Made by a program: the position numbers and the translations under genes. A stretch of DNA of 64,000 bases from Micrococcales bacterium (lineage in GTDB: Bacteria; Actinomycetota; Actinomycetes; Actinomycetales; Cellulomonadaceae). Under the pieces are notes generated by a model. The model did no database searches. It was not told the origin of the DNA and worked only from the letters and a program-made list of their open reading frames with translations. Shown one piece after another: positions 35,765 through 44,973 of this stretch; position 1 is the stretch's first letter, and each line of letters opens with the position of its first letter. The stretch is from contig WRMB01000004.1 of assembly GCA_009777345.1 (NCBI GenBank), forward strand, positions 1 through 64,000, in the 5' to 3' direction.

Positions 35765-36000
35765 GTTTGTCTCCCAACGTGTTGTAGACCGGCGATCGGT
35801 CCTTAACCGTCTCATCGGACAACCCCGACCAGGAGATGAGCACAACGACTTCCCCGATCGTCTACCGGTGTGAGGCAGCCGGACCGGCTCACCGGCCCCT
35901 GCCCTGCCCGTCCCGAGACGCCCGGACGTGCGGGGATGCGCCAGGGTACCTGGCAGCCGACGGACACCTCAGCCCTGAGAACCAGGGGTGCCGCGCACGG
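35765..36000. other. Intergenic region between nrfA2 and the chemotaxis gene
   Basis: This 236-bp gap is between codirectional minus-strand genes. It contains the leader of the chemotaxis gene and probably the end of the nrf transcript. I see no clear intrinsic terminator and no ORF that I trust. Confidence 0.3.
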
Positions 36001-37611
36001 CTAGCCGGAGGCCGCGCCCGCGCCCAGCTGGTCGAGCGTCGTGACCGCGCTCAGCTCGGCGAGCGGGACGAGCTGGGCCTGGGGAACCCCGAGCAGCGCC
36101 AGCTCACCGTTGCGCACGGCCTCCGCCGACTGGCCGAGGATCCGCTCGAAGTAGGCCGGTGCGTGGAACCCGTACGAGTTCGCCGAGTACGCGTAGTCCA
36201 GGTAGTAGCTGGCCAGGCCCTGGTACTGCCGCGCCAGCCCGATCCGCGGGTCGTTCTCGGGCATCCCGCCGTCGACCGCGGCCCCGATGGACTCGACCAG
36301 CCCGACGACCCCGGCCAGCGTGGTGTCACGGTTCTCGACGAACATGCCCTGGATCGTGGTCACCCGCAGCTCGAGCTGGGCCGTCGAACCGGTGTGGCAC
36401 ATCCCGCACGAGGCGGTGACCTCGGCCATCGGGGAGGCGATGCGGTGGTTGGAGACCTTCCGGCCGTCGCGACGGACGTAGTTCATGTGGCAGTCCGCAC
36501 AGGTCACACCGATCTCGGCGTGTATACCCTGCGACCATGCCTCGTACTCGGGGTGCTGGGCCTTGAGGGTCTTGGCGCCCGAGATCCCGTTCGTATAGTC
36601 CGTGAAGCCCGTGGTCACCTTGCCGTCAGCCCCGGTGATCTCGACAGCAGCGTAGTAGTCCCACGTGCCGTTGATATCGGTCCCGTTGTGCCACGGATAG
36701 GTCAAGGTCCTCTCAGGGCCCTTGAAGTAGTACTCGACATGGCACTGGGCGCAGACCAGGGAACGCATCTCCTGGTGGGTCGCGTCCTGGTTTACGTCGT
36801 AGCCCTCGATACCCTCCGAGGCCTTCAGCACCCTCATACCCTCGACCAGCGCCGGACGGGTGATCCGCAGCGCCCTCGTCTCCGGGTCGTGGCAGTCGAT
36901 GCACGCTATGGGGGTCATAGCGTCGCCGTGCTCGATCTGCAGCTCGGTGTACGGCGTCTGGTTCATCGCGGCCCAGCCTGCCGCGTTGAGGCCCGTGCCC
37001 TTGTCGGCACCGTCGCCCAGGGCGTCCACGATCGGGACGATCGAGCTGTGGCAGTTGGCACAGCTGCCAGGCTGCGGGCTGGGACCGTCGGCCAGGGCCA
37101 GGACGCGCAGCGTCTGCTGCTGGTCGGTCAGCATCCACTCGTGGCCGCGCACGTGGCGGTAGTCCTTGGAGAAGGCGTACCCGGCGAACAAGGTCTTCAG
37201 CCGCGGGTCCTCGACCAGCTTCGACGGCGCGACCGTGTCCCGCTCGTCGGGATACGTCACCGCTGCCGGTGCCGGTGCGGCAGGGGCGACCGCTGGTGTC
37301 GTGGTGCGCTCTTCCTGTGTGGACGGTTGCCACGCCGAGACGTGCCTGGTCGGCGTGATCTCCGCCGTCAGCTGGTACCGCTCGTACTGGTAGGGGTAGT
37401 ACTGGCCCCAGTCGGCCGGGCTGTACGAGGTCGCGTCGAGATCGACGACCCGTTCACCCGTCCCCGCGGGCTCACGGTCACCCATGCCGTTGGTGATGAC
37501 GACGAACGCCAGGCCGACGGTGGCAGCGGCAGCGACGGCGGCGACGAGGACGAACGGCCAGATACGCCGCCTCGGGGCGGCCGGACCCGGTGCTTCGTCG
37601 GTCTCGCTCAC
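36001..37611 (-). CDS. nrfA: Cytochrome c nitrite reductase, second copy (pentaheme NrfA)
   Basis: 536 residues. An N-terminal membrane anchor (about 17-40) is followed by five CxxCH heme sites: C184-H188, C237-H241, C287-H291, C371-H375 and C402-H406. Active-site features are kept: RGHEW near 155-159, CAQCHVEYYF with the calcium-site Glu/Tyr, and KAQHPEY with catalytic H353. It reduces nitrite to ammonium with six electrons on the outer membrane face. It lacks a roughly 18-residue insert of the first copy and follows the maturation genes after a 113-bp gap. Start GTG 37611 has AAAGGAG upstream. Confidence 0.9.
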   Translation of the reverse strand: MSETDEAPGPAAPRRRIWPFVLVAAVAAAATVGLAFVVITNGMGDREPAGTGERVVDLDATSYSPADWGQYYPYQYERYQLTAEITPTRHVSAWQPSTQEERTTTPAVAPAAPAPAAVTYPDERDTVAPSKLVEDPRLKTLFAGYAFSKDYRHVRGHEWMLTDQQQTLRVLALADGPSPQPGSCANCHSSIVPIVDALGDGADKGTGLNAAGWAAMNQTPYTELQIEHGDAMTPIACIDCHDPETRALRITRPALVEGMRVLKASEGIEGYDVNQDATHQEMRSLVCAQCHVEYYFKGPERTLTYPWHNGTDINGTWDYYAAVEITGADGKVTTGFTDYTNGISGAKTLKAQHPEYEAWSQGIHAEIGVTCADCHMNYVRRDGRKVSNHRIASPMAEVTASCGMCHTGSTAQLELRVTTIQGMFVENRDTTLAGVVGLVESIGAAVDGGMPENDPRIGLARQYQGLASYYLDYAYSANSYGFHAPAYFERILGQSAEAVRNGELALLGVPQAQLVPLAELSAVTTLDQLGAGAASG

Positions 37612-37724
37612 AGCGATCTCCTTTTTCTGGCTATCGTAGCCGACACCGATATTGCACCCGAAACCCGTCTCACCGGGCAGCAGGTGAACATGAGACAGCC
37701 CTTCTCAGGTCGGGGGCGGAAGCG

Positions 37725-38339
37725 TCACCGGGCCGACAGCTCGTCCAGCCGCGCGTCGGCGGTCGCCCGGTCGACGCCGCCCACGTCGATGCGGCGCACG
37801 ATCCCGTCGGCGTCGACCAGGACGTGGCGGGGCAGCGCCCGCGCCCGGTAGGTCGAACCCAGCCTGGTGTCCGGGTCGGCGATCTGCTGGTAGGTCAGGC
37901 CTGCCTCCTCGGCATAGCCGGACACGGTCTTGGTGCCCTCCCCCACGTAGACCGCGACGATCACCACGTCGTCGCGGGCCTCGTGCACCGCCTGGACGTC
38001 CGGGGCCTCGGCCCGGCAGTTGGCGCACCAGGTGGCACCGAACAGCAACCACACCGGCCGCCCCCGCAGGTCTTCGAGGCTGATCTGCTGGCCGTCGACC
38101 GTCTTCGCGGTGAACCCGGGGGCGGGCTGGCCGATCTCGACCGGATCGGCGTCGAACGCCAGCTCGACCGACGAGACACCGTCGTCCCCGCGCAGCACCC
38201 CGACCAGCCACACCCCGCCCAGCACCACCAGCGCCGTGACGGCCAGCACCAGCACGCTGCCCAGCGGGGAGTCGCGCAGCCGCCGGTGCCACGGCACACC
38301 CTCGGGCGCCACATCCTCGGACCGCGCGTCCTCAGACAT
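37725..38339 (-). CDS. ResA/TlpA-like thiol-disulphide oxidoreductase
   Basis: 204 residues. One membrane anchor at about 28-50 is followed by an AhpC/TSA-TlpA thioredoxin fold with active site WCANC near residue 109. The cis-Pro loop ALPRHVLVDADG is present. It keeps apocytochrome CxxCH cysteines reduced before heme attachment and takes electrons from CcdA. It overlaps the ccsA gene by eight bases and precedes nrfA2. Confidence 0.85.
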   Translation of the reverse strand: MSEDARSEDVAPEGVPWHRRLRDSPLGSVLVLAVTALVVLGGVWLVGVLRGDDGVSSVELAFDADPVEIGQPAPGFTAKTVDGQQISLEDLRGRPVWLLFGATWCANCRAEAPDVQAVHEARDDVVIVAVYVGEGTKTVSGYAEEAGLTYQQIADPDTRLGSTYRARALPRHVLVDADGIVRRIDVGGVDRATADARLDELSAR

Positions 38340-39255
38340 AGGCGTGCTGCCCCCCGAGGAAGTAGCTGGAGAAGTACGCGAAGATGATGAGGCCGAACCC
38401 GATGATCAGCATCACCGCCGACCCCTTGCCCTGCCAGCCCCGGGACACCCGGGCGTGCAGGTAAGCACCGTAGAACAGCCACGTGACCAGGGCGGCAGTC
38501 TCCTTCGGGTCCCAGGCCCAGTACCGGCTCCAGGAGATCTGCCCCCACAGCGCACCGACCAGGATCATGACGGTGAGGGTCGGGAAGGTGACCGACGCGG
38601 CCTTGTAGCCCAGCTCGTCGAGCCGCTCGCGGTCGACCCTCAGCCACTTCGGGTCCCACAGGTAGGCCACGGCGGCACCGAACGAGACCGCAGCGGCACC
38701 GTACGAGATAACCGCAAACCCGACGTGGAGCGTCAGCAGCAAGGAGTGCTGCAGCGGGTCCGGCAGCTCCCTGATAGCAGAGCCCTGTCCCAGCGAATAC
38801 ACCAGCGCCCCGGCCACGACCGGCAGGACCGCGAAGGACACCACCCGGAGCCTGAACCGCCACTCGGCCACCAGGTAAGCCGCCAGCATGCCCCAGGCGA
38901 ACGCCATCGAGAACTCGTGACCGTTCGAGAACGGCCCGTGGCCGACTTTGACCCAACGCACCACCAGATAGACCGTGACCGCGATCAGGGCGATGACGAC
39001 GAACCCGGTGGCGTAGGTGTCGAGACCGCCGGACCGGCGCGTCGACGTGCCGGTCGCCTCCTTGCCCGCGTCGTCGGTCTTGGTCTCGTCGGCGTCGGCG
39101 TCGGCGCCGGTCCGCACCAGGACCTTGCGTCGCGCCACGGCGTTGACCCGTTGCTGGCTGGACAGCAGAGCGATATTGGCTACCAGGCCGAGCACGACGA
39201 ACACGATCGCTGTGACCAACGTCACGTTGGCAATGCCCGAAATGTCTTCAGTCAT
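38332..39255 (-). CDS. ccsA: CcsA/ResC cytochrome c synthase subunit
   Basis: 307 residues with about eight membrane helices. The heme-handling WWD-type motif is WGQISWSRYWAWDPKETAALVTW, read around residues 238-260, and conserved His residues flank it (HEFSMAF, LTLHVGF). With ResB it forms the system II holocytochrome c synthase that moves heme outward and joins it to CxxCH motifs. The acidic and Thr-rich loop at about 50-75 is species-specific. It is translationally coupled to both neighbours. Confidence 0.9.
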   Translation of the reverse strand: MTEDISGIANVTLVTAIVFVVLGLVANIALLSSQQRVNAVARRKVLVRTGADADADETKTDDAGKEATGTSTRRSGGLDTYATGFVVIALIAVTVYLVVRWVKVGHGPFSNGHEFSMAFAWGMLAAYLVAEWRFRLRVVSFAVLPVVAGALVYSLGQGSAIRELPDPLQHSLLLTLHVGFAVISYGAAAVSFGAAVAYLWDPKWLRVDRERLDELGYKAASVTFPTLTVMILVGALWGQISWSRYWAWDPKETAALVTWLFYGAYLHARVSRGWQGKGSAVMLIIGFGLIIFAYFSSYFLGGQHAYV

Positions 39256-41068
39256 CGGATTTCTCCTTCGTTTCTTCCGGTTCGTCCAACTTTTCGTCTG
39301 CCGGTTCGCCCACCCTGTCTCCAGCGTCGACGGTGGTATCTACGGCGCTGTCATCAGTGTCTTTGGTGCCTGCGGCACCTCTGGCTCTGCCAGCCGTGTC
39401 TTTCGTGCTGCCAGCTGCACCCTTGGTGCCGACGCCCACCTTTCGGTCGAGCGGCGGACCGTGCTGCGCGGCCGAGTCCATCCGTTGGGCCACGGCTTCG
39501 ACAGTGGCCCGGAAGCGCCGGGCCCAGGCCGTGTCGCTCTTGTCGGTCGAAGCGAACCGGATCCGGCTCGTCTGGGCATCCCAGGTCACCCACAGGCGAC
39601 GGTGGCGGCAGGCGAAGACGACGATCAGGCCGAGCACCAGCAGCACCGATCCCACCCACATCAGCGGTTCTCCCGGGTCCTGCCGCGCCTGGATGACCGG
39701 GTACTGCTGCTGCCCGTTGAAGGTGAACGCGTAGTCGCCGAAGACCCACTCTTCGCCGGTGTCGAGCACTACCGAGGCCAACGGCTCGCTCGTCCCGTCC
39801 TGGCGTACCTCAAGCAGGGCCTGGCCGCCCCGGCCGCTGCTGTCGGCCGGCGCCACCTTCGACTGCGAGACCGTCTCCCTCTTCCAGAGCTCACCTCCAG
39901 AGGTGAAGACCTCTACCGGGTCGAAGCTACCGGGCGGCACCACCGCCACCAAGAGACTCACAGCCTGGGCCTCGTCCAACCCGTACACGGCGTAGGTCAG
40001 GTCGTAGCCGTCAGGGTGGCCCTCGTACGACGTTGGGGAGTTCCACCACAACCGCCTGAAGTCGGAGAACAGTACGCCGTCCGGCTCGGCCTTCGCGACG
40101 AGACCTTCGTGGGCTGTCTCTGACGGCTTGACCGTGAAGTTGACACCCCGCAGCCAGGCGTACTGGTAGAAGCTCACCGGTGAGGAGAACAGAGAGCCGC
40201 CAACTCGGAGCGGTGCGTTGACCCGCGCAGTGCCTTCGGCGACCTGCCTGCCGTTCTTCGTCACCACCAGCTGCGACACGTAGTCCTTCCCGCTGACGGG
40301 GGAGGTGTACTCCATGTCGTACGACGTCGCCGCCACGGCGAACTTCGTCCCTTCGACCGCGACCGGCTCACCGGTGGTGGGTACGGTCAGGCGCTCCTCG
40401 AGTCCACCGTTCATGCTGACCACGACCGCAGCGATGATGACGACGAAGCTGAGGTGCGATACTGCGGCACCCATCCCGCCCCAGGCGAACCGGTCCGCGT
40501 AGACCGCCTTGGGGTGGTCCGGGTCGGTCATCACCCGGTACCGCTGCTTGGACAGCTCCTCACGCACCTGGGACATGACCTCGACATTCCCACCGTCCAC
40601 AGGGACGGAGGCGCGGTAGCGGGCGGCGTCATAGGCCCGTGCGGGCACGACGAGCCTGGGGTTACGCCAGTTCTTCCACAGCAGCGGCAGCCGGTGCGCC
40701 GTGCAGGCCAGGATGCTGGCCGCCAACAGCCCCGACACGATGATGAACAGCAGCGACCGGTATATGTCGAACATTCCGAGGCCGTCGAGCAGCGGCGTCA
40801 GCGCACCGAACACTCCCATACCGTCGCCGCCACGCCGCAGGTCGATGAACTGCTGGTACCGCTGGGGGTCCGCCTTGACCTCCGCAGGCAGCTGGGGCAC
40901 TACCGTGCCGATGAAGACCAGTACAGCCATCGCGATGATGACGATCAGCCCGACGGTCTTGGAGTAGAAGAAACGGTAGACCCAGCGGAAGAGCTCCCAG
41001 CCGGAGACCCGCTCCGGTTCGGGCGGGTCAGGCGCCGTGGCCTTCGGGGTAGTGATGTCGACAGCCAT
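39248..41068 (-). CDS. resB: ResB (CcsB) cytochrome c biogenesis protein
   Basis: 606 residues. Three N-terminal membrane helices (about 38-60, 105-125, 190-215), a large external domain and a fourth helix near 500 (LMWVGSVLLVLGLIVVFACRHRR) form the ResB layout. A long low-complexity tail rich in Gly, Ala, Thr and Asp (after about 540) contains near-repeats of KGAAG/GTKDT. It partners CcsA for heme delivery. ATG 41068 follows AAAGGACG. Confidence 0.9.
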   Translation of the reverse strand: MAVDITTPKATAPDPPEPERVSGWELFRWVYRFFYSKTVGLIVIIAMAVLVFIGTVVPQLPAEVKADPQRYQQFIDLRRGGDGMGVFGALTPLLDGLGMFDIYRSLLFIIVSGLLAASILACTAHRLPLLWKNWRNPRLVVPARAYDAARYRASVPVDGGNVEVMSQVREELSKQRYRVMTDPDHPKAVYADRFAWGGMGAAVSHLSFVVIIAAVVVSMNGGLEERLTVPTTGEPVAVEGTKFAVAATSYDMEYTSPVSGKDYVSQLVVTKNGRQVAEGTARVNAPLRVGGSLFSSPVSFYQYAWLRGVNFTVKPSETAHEGLVAKAEPDGVLFSDFRRLWWNSPTSYEGHPDGYDLTYAVYGLDEAQAVSLLVAVVPPGSFDPVEVFTSGGELWKRETVSQSKVAPADSSGRGGQALLEVRQDGTSEPLASVVLDTGEEWVFGDYAFTFNGQQQYPVIQARQDPGEPLMWVGSVLLVLGLIVVFACRHRRLWVTWDAQTSRIRFASTDKSDTAWARRFRATVEAVAQRMDSAAQHGPPLDRKVGVGTKGAAGSTKDTAGRARGAAGTKDTDDSAVDTTVDAGDRVGEPADEKLDEPEETKEKSDD

Positions 41069-41078
41069 TGTCGTCCTT

Positions 41079-41783
41079 TCAGACTGGGGTCGGCAGACGG
41101 CCTGCCAACCATCCTGTCAAGTCAGCGATGATCAGGAACCCGATCACCATGAGAAGCACCCCGGTGGTGGTCTCCACCTCGCGCCGGTGCACCATGAACC
41201 AACGCAGCCGACCGGCCAGCCCGCTGGCCCCGGCGCAGATCGCGACGAAGGGCAGCCCCAGCCCCAGGGAGAACACGACCATGAGGCCGAGCCCGGCCCA
41301 GGCCGACTCCCCGGTCGCGGCCAGGGTCATCACCGCTCCGAGCATCGGCCCGACGCAGGGCGTCCACCCCGCGCCGAAAGCCAGCCCGAGCAGCAACGAC
41401 CGCTTGACCGATGGTGGCCGGGACATATCGTCGGTGTAGTCCACCCGTAGGGTGCGGTCCAGGAAGGGCAGCCGCAGCAGGCCGACGAAGTTGAGGCCGA
41501 GCACGATCAGCACCGACCCGCCGATCACCCGCAGCAGGCCCTGACGGTCGTCGATCACGTGACCGATCAGCCCGATCAGCCCGTACAGGGCGATGAACAC
41601 CGTCGCGAACGCGGCGACGAACACCGAGGCCTGGGTGACGGCCGCACCTCGACCGCGAAAAGTCTCGGCAGTGCCGGACACATAGCCCACGAATACCGGC
41701 ACCACCGGCAGGAAGCACGGAGAGGCAAAGGTCACGACCCCGGCCAGCAGCACCAGCGGGATCGTCACCACCTGCTCGGTCAT
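41079..41783 (-). CDS. ccdA: CcdA thiol-disulphide transporter
   Basis: 234 residues with six membrane helices. The redox cysteines lie in FASPCFLPVVP and GAGWTPCVGPML. It carries reducing power from cytoplasmic thioredoxin to ResA for cytochrome c assembly. It overlaps the upstream TPR gene by four bases and is followed by resB after ten bases, so all are one operon. Confidence 0.9.
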   Translation of the reverse strand: MTEQVVTIPLVLLAGVVTFASPCFLPVVPVFVGYVSGTAETFRGRGAAVTQASVFVAAFATVFIALYGLIGLIGHVIDDRQGLLRVIGGSVLIVLGLNFVGLLRLPFLDRTLRVDYTDDMSRPPSVKRSLLLGLAFGAGWTPCVGPMLGAVMTLAATGESAWAGLGLMVVFSLGLGLPFVAICAGASGLAGRLRWFMVHRREVETTTGVLLMVIGFLIIADLTGWLAGRLPTPV

Positions 41784-42526
41784 GGCGACTCACCATCAGC
41801 CGGTTCCGTCCGCTCGCTCAGCATGTCGAGAAGACTCTGGGCGTCCTGGCCTGGCTTGGAGTCGGGATCCAGCTCTACGGCCTTGGTCAGCACCCGCTGC
41901 GCTTCGGCAGTGTTCGGCGGGCTCTGCGCGATGTGGCACATCCCGGTCATGAGCCAGCCTTCCTGACGGTCGGGCGCCAGCCCTGTGGCGGTCGTCAGAT
42001 GCTGGAAAGCATCGGCCGGATTGCCGGACATGCACAGCAGGCGACCCAGCTCTACGTGAACCTCGTAGTTCTCCGGGTCGTTCGCCAGCTGTGCCTCAAG
42101 CGCGTCGATATCGGACACGACCTGATTCATGTCGATCCCGGCCACCGGGTCGATCCCTGTCTGGGCGCTCTTGTCGTCGTCCGCCAGCAGCACAGCGCCG
42201 AGTATCGCCCCGGCGACGACTCCGATGACGATCGCCAAGAGGAACCACCGCCCGGTACCCGCTGGGGCTGGCACCTTGGCACCAGACCGACGTCGCCGCC
42301 GCGCGAAGATATCGTCGTCCGGCGGGTCGATCTCGAAGTCGGAGTCGTCATCGTCTGGCGCGGCAAGAGTGCCCCGCTCTGAGACCGGTGCGGTCTCAGG
42401 CGGGGCACCTTCCGCCTTGCGCGCACTGCGCCGGGCCTTGCTGGCCCGGCGCAGGCGCTGTGTGACGATGTCGTCGTCCTCCTCCGAATCGAGCTCGAAG
42501 AGCTCTTCTTCAGGGGAGTCGGACAC
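41780..42526 (-). CDS. Membrane-anchored TPR protein, CcmI/NrfG-like
   Basis: 248 residues. An acidic then basic cytoplasmic N-terminal stretch (residues 1-90) precedes one membrane helix (about 95-115), and an external part with two to three TPR units follows (ENYEVHVELGRLLCMSGNPADA, then DRQEGWLMTG). Such TPR proteins hold apocytochromes for heme ligation (NrfG, CcmI). Its place between nrfA and ccdA supports that role. It starts four bases after the nrfA stop. Confidence 0.7.
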   Translation of the reverse strand: MSDSPEEELFELDSEEDDDIVTQRLRRASKARRSARKAEGAPPETAPVSERGTLAAPDDDDSDFEIDPPDDDIFARRRRRSGAKVPAPAGTGRWFLLAIVIGVVAGAILGAVLLADDDKSAQTGIDPVAGIDMNQVVSDIDALEAQLANDPENYEVHVELGRLLCMSGNPADAFQHLTTATGLAPDRQEGWLMTGMCHIAQSPPNTAEAQRVLTKAVELDPDSKPGQDAQSLLDMLSERTEPADGESP

Positions 42527-42530
42527 TTCG

Positions 42531-44195
42531 CTAGCCCTCCGTCGCCTCGTCGTGGTGAGAGGACCTGTCAGCGTTCAGGTCCTTGAGCGGGACGAGCCGG
42601 TCGGCCGGTACCCCGAGCAGGGCCAGCTGGCCGTTGCGCGCGGCGTCCAGGGACTGGTTGAGGATCCGCTGGAAGTAGTCCGGCGCGTGGAACCCGTACG
42701 AGTTCTCGGAGTACGCGTAGTCCACGTAGAAGTTCGCGAAGTTCGCGTACTGCTGCGCCAGAGCGATCCGGTCGGGGTCGACCCCGTCGTCCTGAGCCGC
42801 CTTGAGGGAGTTGATCAGGCCGAACTCACCGGCGACCGCGTCCATGACCCGGTTACGGGAGTCGGTGAACGTGCTCTGGATGGAGGTCACCCGGTTCTGG
42901 AGTGCTTCGGTCGAACCAGGGTGGCACGTCCCGCACGAGGCGTTGATGGAGTCGGGGCTGGCCATCGGGGAGGCAACCTGGTGGTTGGACACCTTCTGCC
43001 CACCTTCACGGACGTAGTACATGTGGCAGTCCGCGCAGGTCACACCGTTCGCGGCGTGCACGCTCTGGTCCCAGGCCTCGTACTCGGGGTGCTGGGCCTT
43101 GACGACGCTCGCACCCGAGATCCCGCTCTTGAAGTCGGTGAAGCCAGTGGTGACCGTACCGTCAGCCCCGGTGATCTCGACGTTCTGGTAGTAGGTCCAG
43201 GCGCCGTTGATGTCGGTGCCGTTGTGCCACGGGAAGGTCAGGGTCTTCTCGGGGCCCTTGAAGTAGTACTCGACGTGGCACTGGGCGCAGACCAGGGCAC
43301 GCAGCTCCTGGTTGGTCGCGTCCTTGTTGACGTCGTAGCTCTGGTCACCCTTCAGGTCCTTCATGGCCTGGACGAGCGCCGGACGGGTGATCCGCAGCTT
43401 CATGGTCTCCGGGTCGTGGCAGTCGATGCACGAGACGGCAGTCAGGTGATCGCTCTCGATGGTGTTCGCCAGCTCGGTGTACGGCATCACGTTCATCGCA
43501 GCCCAACCGGCCTCGTTGAGACCCGTACCATCAGACGTTCCCGCCAGCTGGTCGACGATCGGCGGGAGCGAGGCGTGGCAGTTCGAGCACGCACCAGGCT
43601 GCGGGGCGGGACCATCAGCCAGCGCGAGCACACGCAGCGTCTGCTGCTGGTCGATGAGACCGTACTCGTGGCCGCGCAGGTGGCGGTAGTCCTTGGCGAA
43701 GGCGTACCCGTTCCACAGGGTCTTCAGCCGTGGGTCCTCGACCAGCTTCGACGGAGTGACCAGGCTCGACAGGTTGGAGTTGGCTGGAGTGGTGTCCCCG
43801 TACTTGCCGGGCAGGGTTGACCGCGCATCATCGTACGTCACCGGATCCGGCGCCGGGGCGTCGGGGGCAACCGCTGGCAGCGTGGTGCGCTCCTCCTCCG
43901 AGATCGGCTGCCAGGCCGGGACGTGAGCGTCCGACGTGAGCTGGGCCGTCGCCCGGAAGGCGTCGTACTGGACGGGGAAGTTCTTGCCCCACTCCGACGC
44001 GGCGTACGAGCTGCCGTCGAGAGCGACGACGCGGTCGTACGTGCCCACGTAGGCATTGGACTTGTTGTCGCTGATGCTGCCGATGAGGAACGCCAGGCCA
44101 GCGGTGACGACGGCCGCCACAGCGGCCACGGCGACAAACGGCCAGATACGTCTCTTCGGGACGGTCGGGTCGGGTGCCTTGTCGGTCTCGCTCAT
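42531..44195 (-). CDS. nrfA: Cytochrome c nitrite reductase (pentaheme NrfA)
   Basis: 554 residues. A membrane anchor spans about 17-40. Heme sites are C203-H207, C256-H260, C303-H307, C387-H391 and C421-H425; the first, catalytic site is CxxCH rather than the CxxCK of enterobacterial NrfA. R174, Y311 or Y310, K366, Q368 and H369 (KAQHPEY) match the active-site and calcium ligands. It takes electrons from NrfH, encoded 15 bases upstream. All-CxxCH binding means ordinary system II synthase can mature it. Confidence 0.93.
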   Translation of the reverse strand: MSETDKAPDPTVPKRRIWPFVAVAAVAAVVTAGLAFLIGSISDNKSNAYVGTYDRVVALDGSSYAASEWGKNFPVQYDAFRATAQLTSDAHVPAWQPISEEERTTLPAVAPDAPAPDPVTYDDARSTLPGKYGDTTPANSNLSSLVTPSKLVEDPRLKTLWNGYAFAKDYRHLRGHEYGLIDQQQTLRVLALADGPAPQPGACSNCHASLPPIVDQLAGTSDGTGLNEAGWAAMNVMPYTELANTIESDHLTAVSCIDCHDPETMKLRITRPALVQAMKDLKGDQSYDVNKDATNQELRALVCAQCHVEYYFKGPEKTLTFPWHNGTDINGAWTYYQNVEITGADGTVTTGFTDFKSGISGASVVKAQHPEYEAWDQSVHAANGVTCADCHMYYVREGGQKVSNHQVASPMASPDSINASCGTCHPGSTEALQNRVTSIQSTFTDSRNRVMDAVAGEFGLINSLKAAQDDGVDPDRIALAQQYANFANFYVDYAYSENSYGFHAPDYFQRILNQSLDAARNGQLALLGVPADRLVPLKDLNADRSSHHDEATEG

Positions 44196-44210
44196 CGCGA
44201 TCTCCTTACT

Positions 44211-44693
44211 CTAGTCGTCGTGGCCGACGCCGGCGTGGCACCGGGCGCACGAGATCGTGTCGCCGGTGATGGGATCAGTGTTCATCTGTGAGGTGACGGC
44301 AGCGTGGCACGACAGGCATGCCCCGTTGACGACCTCCAGGGAACGGTCGCGGATCTCGATGTTCGCCGGATAGTTACCGGTGGTGAACGCCGTGGTGTGC
44401 AAGTACCCGTCCTCCGCCTTGACCAGGTACTTCTCGATCACGCTGCCGTGCGGCAGGTGACAGTCGGTGCACTTCGCCACCTCTGAGTGGGAACCCTTCT
44501 GCCACGCTTCGTACTGCGGTTGCATCACGTGGCAGTTGACACACGTCTGTGGGTCGGTGCCCAGATAGGACGGTGCCTCGGAGTAGGCGACCGTGAAGCC
44601 ACCCAGTCCGACTGCCGTCCCGACCAGCGCGGCTGCGACCACAGCCGCAACCCGTCGTGGGGTCCATCTGCGCGAACCTGGCTGCTCTGCCAT
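44211..44693 (-). CDS. nrfH: NrfH tetraheme quinol dehydrogenase
   Basis: 160 residues. One N-terminal membrane helix (about 15-35) and four CxxCH sites at C51, C75, C126 and C149. The first reads CVNCHVM, with the methionine that ligates heme 1 in NrfH/NapC proteins. It oxidises menaquinol and passes electrons to NrfA in a membrane complex. ATG 44693 with AAGGTGAGG upstream is preferred to GTG 44702. It is the first gene of the nrf operon. Confidence 0.93.
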   Translation of the reverse strand: MAEQPGSRRWTPRRVAAVVAAALVGTAVGLGGFTVAYSEAPSYLGTDPQTCVNCHVMQPQYEAWQKGSHSEVAKCTDCHLPHGSVIEKYLVKAEDGYLHTTAFTTGNYPANIEIRDRSLEVVNGACLSCHAAVTSQMNTDPITGDTISCARCHAGVGHDD

Positions 44694-44718
44694 CGTCCTC
44701 ACCTTGCTGGGCTGCGGC

Positions 44719-44730
44719 TTGTTTTTACAA
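44719..44730. promoter_or_regulatory. FNR/CRP-like palindrome before nrfH
   Basis: TTGT and ACAA half-sites are separated by four T-rich bases, 25 bases upstream of the nrfH start. The pattern resembles the FNR family site in layout though not full consensus. Binding could control the nrf operon by oxygen; placement close to the start suggests repression or a very short leader. Confidence 0.35.
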
Positions 44731-44973
44731 CTCAGACACTAGTGAACCTCTGCGGGCTCACCAAGGCCTTTGGTCCTATATGACGGGCTCTACCAGCCAC
44801 ACCTCCCTGGTATGCCTCTGACCTGCACGGACGCCTCTGCAGCCGACGATCTGACGAGGTGTCCTCGATGGTTTCTGACGCCTTGTGCCAATGTTGCTCC
44901 GAGGCTGGCCCGACAAGCCCGCACGGGGGTAGAACGGGAGTAGACACGAATCCGTCGGGCGGCCCGCGACGGC

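Noticed and set aside
36001..44693. Octaheme tetrathionate or hydroxylamine reductase instead of NrfA.
   Set aside because: Each protein has exactly five CxxCH sites with NrfA-specific CAQCHVEYYF and KAQHPEY motifs.
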